This document shows positions 47,733-59,500 of a stretch of 64,000 nt of DNA, one piece after another. The stretch comes from Mycogone perniciosa (taxonomy: Eukaryota; Ascomycota; Sordariomycetes; Hypocreales; Hypocreaceae), in the NCBI GenBank assembly GCA_025331125.1, contig JAOALB010000067.1, positions 80,334-144,333 on the forward strand, written 5' to 3'. Every line of letters starts with the position of its first letter. Positions within the stretch are counted from its first letter, which is position 1. The position numbers and the translations under genes are program-made. The notes under the pieces are model-generated. The model did not search any database. It was not told the origin of the DNA and was given only the letters and a program-made list of their open reading frames with translations.

Positions 47733-49735
47733 TATAAATAACTTTTATTTCAAAAGCTACTAAGAATTTTAAGTAATACTATAAATATATTTACTGCAGT
47801 ATCCTTTTTTAATACTTTACTTTTTATTCTGCTTTTTTATTAAAAGTAAAATAATAATAAAGATTATAATATAAATAAAAGTAAAAATAAAAATAAAGTT
47901 AATAAAATAAAATAACTAAATATTTATATAAAGGAAGCCTTTTAAAATATAAAAGTTAACTATATAAAAAGAAATTATTAATATTTAATTATTAAAAATA
48001 TAAAGCTTTAATAAATAATTTAATAATAATAAATAATTATTATAAATTTATAAAATTAAACTTTACTTAGTTTAAATTTTATATTAAATTATATAAAGAA
48101 TTAGCCTTTAAACGATTTAAAAAAGTTACTTAAAATATAGCCCTTTAAACCTTTTAATAAAAGTACTATAGCACTTTAATTACTTTTTATTTAATTATAT
48201 AATTATTTTATTTACTTTTTAACTAACGTTAATATAAAAATTCATAAAGTCTTTTTAACTGTTAAATAATTTAAGGGAAATAGTTTAAAGTAGTTTAAAT
48301 TAATTTAAAGGGATTTGTTTAATAATAAAAGTAAAGGTAATAAATAAACCTAATTTATATTTATTAACTATAATTAATTGAAAAGAAATTAAAAAATATC
48401 TTTAATAATATTAATAAAAAGTATACTATAAAAATAAATTTATAAATTTAATTTAAAAAAGAAAATACTTTAATTATATTATATACTTTAAAAATTATAT
48501 CTTTAAAGTTAAATAAAAAAACTTTACTTTTATTAGATACTTTTACAATAAATTTAAATTAAAAGTTAAAAAGGAAGCTTATCAATTCTTTTATAATAAA
48601 AGTATTATTAAATTTATTAAAGAATATATAAATATAAATTATTTACGTTATAAATTTTATTTAAATATAAAGAAAAGATAATAATAATTTAAATAACTTT
48701 ATAAATATTAAAAATATATAAAGTAAAATAAAAAGTAATAAAAATATATTATTAGCTTTAATTATAAAACATTTAATTAAATAAATTTAAATACTATTTA
48801 AAAGGGAAAAGTAAAAGTTATTTATTATAATTATAATAAATTAAAATATATTTTAAAAGACTATAAAGCTATATAAAAGCCGAAAATTAATAGACTTTAA
48901 AAGTTTATATTAAAATTTAAATAAAAGGTTAATATAATTTTCAAAACTATTAATTATATAGTATTTAATTAAATTATATATTATAATAATAGCTGCTTTA
49001 CTTATAAACGTCATAAAAATAAACGTAAATAATATTTAATATAATTTAAAAGAGTATTTATAATATATTAAAAAGGATATTAATTAAAACTTAAATCTTT
49101 AATTTTTAAAGATATATTTAAAGAAAATAAAGTAAATAAATATTTACTATATTTCAGTAATTTCATAAAATAAAGTTTAAACTTTAATTATAAAAAGTTA
49201 AATAAAAATAATAATATTTTAAATAAATAAATAGTTGCTATAGTTAACTATTAATATTTTAATTATATTATTATAAGTAATAAGAAATAAACTAATAGCA
49301 GTAAATTTAATAATAATAAAGAAATAGCCTGTTAAAAAATAGACTATTATTATATAATATTATACTTTTAAAACTAAAAAATATACTATTAATATATAAT
49401 AACATTGAAAATAACTTAAATAAATATTACTTTGATTTAATTAAAGAAACTGCTATAAATATATAATTAAATAAAATATATTTATATTTATATAAATAGC
49501 TTTATATATAAAATAAAGTTAATAATAAAATAGCTATAAAAGTTATTTTAATTACTTTAACTATATAAGTAAAACTTATATATATTTATAAATAAAGAGA
49601 TTATACTATAAATAACGTTATTTATAAAAGAACTTTATATTAAATTTTAAGTTATGTATATTATATATAATATACTTTGAAAAAAAGTAAAATATAATAT
49701 ATTTTTAATTAAAATCTTATTTTACTACCTTAAAC
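47733..49735 (+). mobile_element. RIP-degraded gypsy 5' interior, truncated
   Basis: Collinear with the reverse complement of 61450-63464, which is the 5' interior (gag side) of the complete gypsy element. The similarity stops at about 49735. No frame survives. It is therefore a 5' fragment of a gypsy element in plus orientation, without its pol region or 3' LTR. Confidence 0.65.
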
Positions 49736-51233
49736 AATAAGACAGTAACTTTACTGCCTATTTTAATGGTTTCTGCCATCCAAGGTAGTGGTCGATTTGC
49801 TAGGAATCCAGCGCCACTTTAAGGCCAGTAATAAGTCCCGTTAACCCAGTTAACCCCCTCCTATACCGCTATATACCCAACAGGTACTGTATTTATACCC
49901 GGCTACCTAGGCAGCTCTATAGCTAATATAAGGATAGAGCTTAAATGTATGCGCTTCCGAAAACCTCTTTTCGTTAACTTTAGCAATAAAAGGCTATAAA
50001 CTACTAGAAATAGCAGTATTATATAGGTTATATTTAAAGCTCATTTACTCCGCCTTAAGCTTATCTATCCCTCTTTTTAAACTTATATTTTCTTTTACTT
50101 TTATATTTATATATAAAATATCCTTTTCTATAAGCTTTAAAAGACTTTCATTATAGTGTATTAAAAGCGCTAATATATAGTTTACTATATAGTTTCCCTT
50201 TTCTTTATTAATTATTAATATATATATCTCTTTAAGCGCTAAATACTGTAATATTTTAAAGTATAACCTTTAAAAATACTTTAAGTTTATCTTTAAGTCT
50301 AGCTCTTTAATGCTACTATATAACTTCTTTAACTAGTTATTAAACTAAACGGTTAATAAAGATAATAAAAGGAAGTAAAGGATTAAAAAAAGCAGCTTTT
50401 TAACTATAAATTAAAAAGTTTTTAACTTTATTTTTAAAAGGGCTATAAAAGAAAAACTTAACTTAAAGATAATTTAATATATATATAAAGTATAATTAAT
50501 TTTAACTATTACTAGGGTATAAAGTTAACTATATAAGTGCTTTAAGACTTAATTAAAAAATTTAAATTAAATAATTAAAAGTAAACGAATTGTTATATAA
50601 CTATTAAAGACTTAAAGGAGTAAATGAAAATAATAATTAATATAATAAAGAAGTTTTTTAAACTTAAAGAACTTTAAATCCTTATAGTTCTTTTTTTACT
50701 ACTATTTACTTTAACAGGAGCTTATCTTATATTTATTTTATATATTTAATTTAAAGATATTTAACATTTATTCATAAAAGATTTAAAAAGCAGGCCTTAT
50801 AAAATCTTAATTTAATTTACTTTAGCCTTTATAAAAATATATTTTAAAGTTGAAGATATATATAAATACTTAAAGTATCTATAATTAATTTAACAGTATA
50901 AATATTATATTAAAAAGACTTTTATACTCCCTAAAACTTTAATTTATTTATTTTTACTACTTAACCTACATATCTTTTTATTAAATATTTTATTTTACTA
51001 CTATATATTTTAAGCGCTAAGTTTTACTTTACTTAAATATTTAATTAATTTTAATATTGACTTAAAAAAGTTAAAGCTATTATTGCTATTTAAAGATAAT
51101 TTAAATAGTATATATATATTCTATTACATTAATTAAATATTTACTAAATATAAACTATTTTAAAACTAGTTTATTTCCTATTAGATAATTATATAATAGA
51201 TTAAAAGGATAAGTAAAATTTTAAAGTTAAAGT
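49736..51233. other. Mixed sequence: a GC-normal patch then RIP-degraded DNA
   Basis: About 49767-49940 is a near-normal-composition patch without a recognised gene. After it the minus strand, read through stops, has Lys/Glu/Leu-rich coiled sequence around 50050-50110, as in many transposon proteins. The last pentamer, AAAGT (51229-51233), is the left target duplication of the solo LTR. Confidence 0.4.
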
Positions 51234-51814
51234 TATTAAAAAGGAGGGCTAAAAAGTAAGGATTTTAGTGTATTTGGGTAACCTTCCTATTCTGGCTAGA
51301 CCCGGAATTAGGCCCGACGCTAGGACCGAGTTTTAGAGGAACTTTAATGTAAGTCAGGAAATTTCTGTTATCTTTAACGATAACAATTAAGCTAGGACCA
51401 GCTATCCCGCCTACCCTAGACTCAATATAATGGCTATAATGGCTATTGTGAAAAATCTGACTAAAATGGTTTTCTATTTGTATGGCTATAAGTCGATTTG
51501 GCCGATTTCCTATATAAATGAATTTTGCAGAAAATAGGAATAGAGCCACAAACCTAACTCTACTGCTATATTCCTATTATCTAGTCGGAGGACTATTATA
51601 AAAGACAAAGCATTATTTTATAATCACTTTTACAATCCAGCCGTATATATACTAGACATTCTATAGCTTTTTAGCTATTAGATTAGTTATAATTCAATTA
51701 TTTATCTATTATTGACTTAATTAGACTTTCAGTCGTTTCTTTATTACTGTATTGTATGCAGCTTCCTAGAAGCTGCATATAAATAAGGTTTAGTATAACC
51801 TTGTTACTTTAATA
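51234..51814 (+). mobile_element. Solo copia LTR, 581 bp, with target duplication
   Basis: Same length and order as the 5' LTR at 35277-35857, starting TATTAAAAAGGAGGGC and ending TTTAATA. It is flanked by AAAGT at 51229-51233 and 51815-51819, a perfect 5-bp target duplication, and there is no copia interior beside it. So an insertion here was reduced to a solo LTR. It is far less AT-rich than the DNA it sits in. The 94-codon minus frame inside (51265-51549) is antisense to the LTR and not a gene. Confidence 0.88.
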
Positions 51815-54800
51815 AAAGTACTTTACTATTTTTTATAACCTATACTATAATACAGCTAATAAGTTTAATTAAAGTAGTTTACTTATCTTTTCCTTTTTAT
51901 AAAGTCTTTTTATTTACTTTATTTCTAGTTAATATTAGTAAATTACTTTAAAATCTCGCGCTAAATTATATTAACTTAAATCCCTTTTAAAGCCATTATT
52001 TAAAACGTAAGGTTTATGCAGATATATAAACTATTATTTAATAATAAAAACTGCAGTAGGTATTAATTAAGTAGGCTTATAGTATTAGCTATTTAAAAAG
52101 TAAATAGCAGCCTATAGGCTTTATAGCTAAATAAACAGTATTTATTAATACTAATCTTTTAATTAAGCAATTAAAGTAAAACCTTTAAGGCTTTCTTTAA
52201 AGGTTAAATAAATATATTAACGCTTACTATAAACTAAGAAACTAAAACTAGAGGCTAAAAAGGGTTTTAATATAGGAGATCCGAGAGAAATAGACTTTTA
52301 AGTAGGCAGTTTAAAATATGAAGTAATAATTATAAGGTATTAAATTCACTAAATAAGCAGTTATAAACATAAAATGCAATCTTTAATCGCTAGCTTAAAG
52401 ATAATTTATTAAAGTACTTATAGCCCTACTTAATAATATATTAAAAGACTAATATTAATAAAGAGATAATACTATAAACTTTATTACTATATATTATATA
52501 ATTAAGAAAAGATAAACAATTTATTGCTTAAAAGTTTTATTAATTAAATTAAATAAATATACCTTTATTAGTAAACTGCTAGTTAATAGCCCTTTATATA
52601 TCGCTTTAATATTTATCTTTATTAAAAATAAAAATAAAAGACTAAAAATATACTTTATATATATTAGTAAAGCATTTACTTTAATAGTTAATAATAAAGT
52701 TATTTAAGATTTTATCTATAAGTTCTATACTTTAAGGGACTTATTTAAATACTTCCAATACAAGTATTTATTAAACTTAAAGGAAAGGGATAAAATTAAG
52801 TGCTAGGTTTATAACTTAAGGCTTAATAACTAGGTATACTTTTAGAACTATACCTTTTAAGTATATTTATTATCCTCTTTAATAGATAATTATTTACTCT
52901 TTTAACTATTAGTTTATAGCACTAAAAGATATTTTTTTTAGCTTATATATAAAGCTTTATTATATTAATGCCTCTTATATTTCCTTTTATTTACTATTTA
53001 GTTTAGCAATATATATAGATAAATAAAATCTAGAGTTAGAGTTTATATTATAGTTAATTAAGTAAACAGCTATATCTTTTATAGAGACCCTATTTAACTG
53101 CCTTTAAACTTCAAATAATAATTATATTCCTTTAACTTAAAGGTAGGAATAGATTCCCTTTTATTAAAGTTAAATAAAGTAATATAATACTGCAATATTT
53201 ATCTTTATTTTATTTATAAAGCTAATTAATGCAATAGAATTCCTAATAATATCTAGTAAGCTTTTATTGCAGGAAGTCAATATATATATATTAAAATTAC
53301 ATTATATACTAGGTCTTAACCTAGTATATAAGTTTTATTTAAGTATTTTATTTAAAAAAGTAAAGTTTTATTAAAAGAAATAAGCATTAAAGGCTATTAT
53401 ATACTATATATATTTATAATGCCTTTACTTAATAATTATAAGCCAACCATTAAGTTATTTTGTTGCATTTATAACTTATTGCTGGGAAATATTATAGGCC
53501 TAGTAAATTAAGAATATATAGAGTAATTTCTAAAATACTAGGAATACTTTAAATTCTTTTAGCGCTTAAGTCTCAGTAAAGGGGATTAGCGAAGCTATAT
53601 ATATAAACATTTTTAAAACTATTTTAATAAGCTAGTAGTTTATACTATATAGCAGGCTAGTTTAGTAAAAACTTAAAGCTAGTTTAACTAATAATTTACT
53701 ATAGCTGCTGCTATTAACCTTAATCTTTAAATTAAGATTAAGGAACTAATATTTATTATCTTTTAGGCTAATATAGTCTTTTTAACCTTTATATATACTT
53801 CGACCTTTACTGCAATTTTAACTGCAGCTTTATTTTAATATATAGCGTTAAAGGAGGCCTTGTAAGTATACTATACCAGTTCCGAGAGGGGCGAAATATA
53901 ATAAAGTAAAGCAGGAGAAAGGTTATTGCACTATATAAAGCAGTTATTACTCTAAATAAGGATCTAACCCTATAGCCTTAAAATACAGCTAATATAATAA
54001 ATAAAAATATAATATTACCTATATTAGTTATATAGGTTATTAGCTAGATCGCTATAGTTATTTATTAACCTTGCCTATATATAGCGAGGATATAATAAAA
54101 AGCACCTATAAATAATAAGAAAAGCTAGAATATAAAGAATATAGTTATTGTATAATTGGCTAATAAAAGGTTAAAGCTTTTAATTAATATAGAAAATATA
54201 ATAAAGCTTATATATACTATAAGCAGGATAATATATAAAGGTATAATAAAGCTAAAAAGAGTAAAAGTATATAAACCTAATATATTTATTAAAGTGCTAA
54301 TAAAAAGATAGTTAATTGTCGATAAAGCTTAAGGTAAAGAGGCGCTATAAATAATGCTGGTAACTAAGGAATAGAAAAAGGCAGTATAGTTTAATTATAT
54401 ACTAATAGTAGAAATTAAAAATAGTATTGCCTTAACTAAAGTAATACACTTAATTGAAAATCTAGTAAAAGATATTTAAAGTATATTTAAATACTAAGTT
54501 TAGGCCTATAGCTTTAAATCTATAACTTTTAAAAGCGATATATAGTAATAGTAAAATATTAAAATAATAGTAAAAAGGGTATTAGCGAGATATATTTATT
54601 GTATAGATTTTAAGCTTTAAATGTAAATAATATTAAGAAATAGGACTTTTTTAATAAATAGCCCTTTTAAGACTATTTTAGCTTTTAGTATTCCTTATCC
54701 TAGATAAATATAAAACTTAATATAGTAAAGAGGTTTACAGAATATTAAAAAGCTAAGTATTACTATTAATATTAATACTAGGCCTAAACTAACAATAAAG

Positions 54801-55199
54801 TTAAATATAATAAAGCTGGAATAAAACGTGAAATATTTAAAAGGCTAGAATATAAGCGTTTTAATGTAAAGTATACCTAAACCTATAAAAAAGGTTATTT
54901 TAAATCCAGCAGTTTATAGGATCCCTAGCCTAAAAAACAACCTAATAATACAGCCTCTATACCTAGTATATATTAAGCTTATACTTTTAATAAGAGTTAA
55001 ATAGGCTAAGACTTAGATTTTACTGTTAAGGCTAGTAAATAGGGAGAGGATAAATCCTTAGAAAGTATAGATAATAATAACTTTAATGCAGTATTTAACA
55101 GATTCCAAATCCATTAAAGTAAATATATAGCCAGGATCTATTATTATATTAAATATTAAACTAGCAGAATATATAGCATTCTTATTTTAAGTCTAGATT
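51815..55199. other. RIP-degraded DNA, unassigned
   Basis: AT-rich with no frame. Around 53840-53990 the plus strand reads A-L-K-E-A-L-V-S-I-L-Y-Q-F-R-E-G-R, a protein-like stretch of a larger decayed gene or element that I cannot name. Confidence 0.4.
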
Positions 55200-55860
55200 T
55201 ATTGCCTTTATATAATCCCTCCCAGTAACCCTTATCGATATTGCTTTTCAGAATTGCCTAAATCTAAAGCAGCTAGTAACAGTTCTAATTATATACAGCT
55301 GCTAACAATACTATGCAGGAATATACACTTAATTAATAGCCGCAAAACAGGAATATAGGCGCAGATAATGCCTACATTAACCTTTACTGCAGACTATAAT
55401 AGTGCTAGGCTTGCATTATAGGTGAACGCCAGATATATAGACCAGTAGGTGGCCAGCTTTTTAAAGTTTCCACTTATAGCTGCCAATATTTCAATGCTTG
55501 CGCTTGCAGCTGCTAGCTGGAAATAGTAGATATATATAATATTAATAGTGGTAGTAAAGGTTCTTAGCAGGAATGTTATAACTAGAATGTATTTCTGCCG
55601 CTTCGGCAACTTTATAGCTGTTAATATTAGGATAAAGAGGATAAGGATAGCTAGGTCTATAGCGATATTAATAGGTGCTAAGGAGAGGTAAATGGTCTTG
55701 ATTGAGATGCAATTTGGATTTAAAGTGTTAGGGGTATAGGCTATATATATAAGGCGGCATTAAAATGCAGTTAAGAATATTAAAATAACACTAGCAATAT
55801 TAACGACTATAAGGGTTATATATAATGCCTAATATATAAAAATCTAAATATTTTTAAAGA
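55200..55860 (-). pseudogene. RIP-mutated rhodopsin-domain (SAT4-like) gene copy
   Basis: The minus strand, read through stops, keeps the family order. It has C-I-S-I-K...Y-L-S-L-A-P-I-N-I-A-I-D-L-A-I-L at about 55720-55640, then K-L-P-K-R-Q-K (about 55615-55595), T-F-T-T-T-I-N-I-I-Y, L-A-T-Y-W-S-I-Y-L, and N-V-G-I-I-C-A-Y-I-P-V-L-R-L-L near 55370-55340, where the last helix and basic tail begin. The C-terminal tail has stops. Upstream sequence to about 55860 gives T-A-F-*-C-R and Y-T-P-N-T-L-N. A 71-codon open piece is at 55394-55609. Codon changes are C-to-T/G-to-A. The first helices are not legible. It is related to the intact gene at 1803-3371 but clearly a different member. Confidence 0.75.
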
Positions 55861-56149
55861 GTTTAATATATAAAATAAAGATAAACGTTTTAGTGGCTAT
55901 TAATATTAAGTTATATAGAATAAAAGCTGTATAATTATTTACTATTAGTAGTGTAGTTTAAGAAATAGGAATAAGGTTTAGTTAGTGCTTTAAGCCTTTT
56001 AAAATCTTAAAGTTAATAGTAAAGGATATATTAAAGGCAAGAATTTTAATACTATTAGCCTTTAGTTTTAACTGGGAAGCAGCAGGCTTATATACCTATA
56101 CTAATATAATAGCTAAGTTGTTTTAAGCTTAATATTATAAAGTAAATAA
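55861..56149. other. RIP-degraded DNA left of the gypsy element
   Basis: AT-rich. Probably includes the lost N-terminal part of the rhodopsin-domain relic. Its last pentamer AATAA (56145-56149) is the left target duplication of the gypsy element. Confidence 0.4.
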
Positions 56150-56548
56150 TATAATGATCCAGGTTAATTCTTAAGGGATAAACCAAGGTTTATAAGTTTA
56201 TATTAATAGAGAGATTAGGGATAAATATTAAATATAGTAATATAATCGCGATTCTATAAAACAGGCAGTTTTAGTAAATGCAATTATTAATAACTATCTA
56301 AGTAACTATATTAAATAATTATAACTTATCCAGTTTTATATATAAAGGAGATATATAATAAATATACTTAGATTATATATAGATTACAATTATATTAAAT
56401 TACCTTAACTTTATTCTATAATTTAAGTAATCTATATTTTATAGTAATCCGAGTAATCCTTTCTAATTAAACAGTTATTCTATTATTCTTCCAGGGTATA
56501 TACTGCCCTAAACCGTTTATATAGCTATAAAAGGGTTAGGTTATAATA
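56150..56548 (-). repeat. Gypsy 3' LTR
   Basis: A 399-bp copy, TATAATGATCC to GGTTATAATA on the plus strand. The canonical end TGTAACGATCC is visible at 8170 in reverse complement. It keeps slightly more G and C than its partner in the U5-side part. Confidence 0.8.
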
Positions 56549-59500
56549 TAATGCCCCCCTTTTAATACTTTTATCCCTAAAACCTTGCCTGTCCTATATA
56601 AATACTATACCTCTCCTTTATAAATATAACTTTCTTTTTCTTTTTCCTTTTTATATATATAGTATTAATAATATAAATTATATTAAAAAAGCTTATTCTT
56701 TAAAGACCCTTTAGCGCTTAGCCTTTATATCTTTTATTACAAAACTAGGTTTTAAAACTATACTTTATTTATATTATTATTCCTATAGTTATACTTATAA
56801 AATAATAGATAAGGTATTTTAATATTAAAAGTATATTTAATAAAGGCGCTTTTATAATAGTTTTAAAGTATTAGTAAATACTTATAAGTATTTTTTATCT
56901 TTTTTATCTTTTTCCCCTTTTTAATTTTTTTAATATGTTAAATTACTTTAAAGTATAAGCGATCAAAGGGATAGGAGTAAAAGGCAGAGCTTAAATTAGC
57001 AGAATTATATTGTAAGTCTTTTAAGGCTTTAGTGCAATTAATTTATTTTTATGCTTAGTATAAAGCATTAATAATAAAAAGGGTAAAGATCATAAATTTT
57101 AAATTAAAAAGTATAAATAAACTAGATAAAGTTAAATATTATAAAGTAAAGGCTATTATTAATATATATTCTTTTAAGGCTATTAATATAATTAACTAGA
57201 CTACTTTTAAGCTGCTTAATTTATTGTTAATAAGCTAAGATTCTAATAGAATTATTACAGAGTCGTCTAAAAGTATTTAAAGTATTCTTTAAATTCCCAA
57301 GAGTTATATTCTTTTTTATAATTCTTTTACTGTATTAAATATTAACGTTTATTATTTTTTATTTTTATAGCTTTAATTTCTTTAACTTTATACTTTTCTT
57401 TAACTAGTAAAACTTTAATTAAATTTATAATTAATTTATTTTTTAATTTATTTTATACTACTTTTTTAAATAATAAAATAAAATATATTAGTTAAATTTA
57501 AATACCATTTAGTAGTATAAGTTTATAAGTAATTTTCAAAATAACCTTTTTAATTAAGTAAAGTTTAAGTTTTTTAAATTTTAATCTATTATTTAATTGT
57601 ATTATTTTAATATTTATAGTCTTGTTTCCTAGTAAATAATAATATAGGTAAACTATATCTCCTTTTTTAAAGATTAATCCTTTTAATCTATATTTATTAG
57701 TATATATATATATTTCTTTTTATATAAAGTAAAGGTATACCTATATATCTTTATATAACTACTTTATATCTTTAGCTTTAATTTATACTTTATTAATATA
57801 TAGGCCATTTTTTAGCGCTTTATATATATTTAGCGTAAAGCTATAGTTAATATATATAAAGCTAAGTTTACTTAACTTTAAAATAATACTATTATAAGAT
57901 ATATATATAATTAATAGTCTTTTTATTTAATTGTTTTAATAAAAATTAATATAACTTTTTAAATAAACTTTAATAACTTAATTAATATATTTTATTTATT
58001 TATTTATTTATAAGTAATATATAGTATTAAACTTATAATTTATATTGAATTAGTTTATAAATACTTATTAAAATTTAAATATAAAGGTTAATGTTTAGTT
58101 AAAAATAATTTTAACTGGAATTGTATAATTAACTATAATAAATTATAAAAATATATAAACTAATGTTTTTATATTTATTACTTCTTTATATAAAAGAAAA
58201 TAAAAGTATTTAATAAATTAATTTATAACTATTAAAATACTATTATATTTAATCTTTAATTTTAATTTAATAAATAATAGTAGTTTAATAATAAAGTTTA
58301 ATAAAATTAACTTTTATAATTATGTTAATATTAATAAAGGTTAAGGTTTACTATATAGTTTATATTTTAAAATTTTAATTGTTTTATAAATTATATAGCG
58401 ATAGTTTATATTTTATGTTACTTTCTTAAGTCTTTAAAACTTAACATACCTTTATATTTATTTATAGGTTTTGCAAATACCTTTATATCTATATATTAAA
58501 TATTAATAACCTTTTATAATTATATTCTTTTAAGTTTATTTAAAACTTAAATTCTTTTATTCTATTATTAAATTCCTTTATTATTAAACTTTATATCTTT
58601 AAGGAACCTATTATTATTTTAAGCAATATAATACTCTTTAATATATTAAGGTATAGTATTATTACTAGATATTTTATATATAACTTAAAGCGCTATTTAT
58701 TCATAATATCCTTTAAGGGTTTATTTCAAAATCTATTTAATATATTTAATCTTTCTTTAATTATAGTTAATTTATCTATTAAATGCATTTATTTATTTAT
58801 TTTTAGATCCCTTTTAGTAAATTAAAATATAGTTAAATTCTAAAAGGTATTTTATATAGTAGATTTGCTTTTTAAAGAGTTATTAAATTATTGCAAAATA
58901 TATAATATTTTTATAGTTAATATATACTTTAACTTTATATATTCTTTTTAATAAATAGTACTATTATTCTTTAAATATAAATATAATAGTAAAGAATTCT
59001 TTATTATATATTCAATAGTTTAGCTTTACACTCTATAGTATTTAAAAATAAAAGGCAATAAAGTATAGTTTACTATTTTTATCTCTTTAATTAATTTAAA
59101 CTTTTAGAGTAAAGTTAAAAGTATTTATTTTAATTTTTATTTCTTTAAATAAATTAAATATAATAAATATAGGTTTTTTTAACATAAATTATTTAACTTT
59201 ATTAAATATATTTTATATGTTAATACTTATAAAAGCTTTTAATCTTTTTTAGTAAATTTATAAAGAGTTTATATAATACTGTTATAGCCTTTAATAAATT
59301 ATTAATAATAATTAATAAAATTTAAAAAACTTTAATCCTTTTTAACTATTATAAATATAAATTAATTCTTTACTATTTATACTTTTAATAAATCTATATA
59401 AATTTCTTTAAAGGTAATAATATACTTAAAAAAATAAGTTTCTATATATAAGATTTATATTTCTTTAATTCTATAAGTAATTTAGTATTTTATAGTGTCT

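Noticed and set aside
55394..55609. Stand-alone 71-codon gene
   Set aside because: It is a stop-free piece of a longer mutated rhodopsin-domain gene whose motifs continue on both sides.
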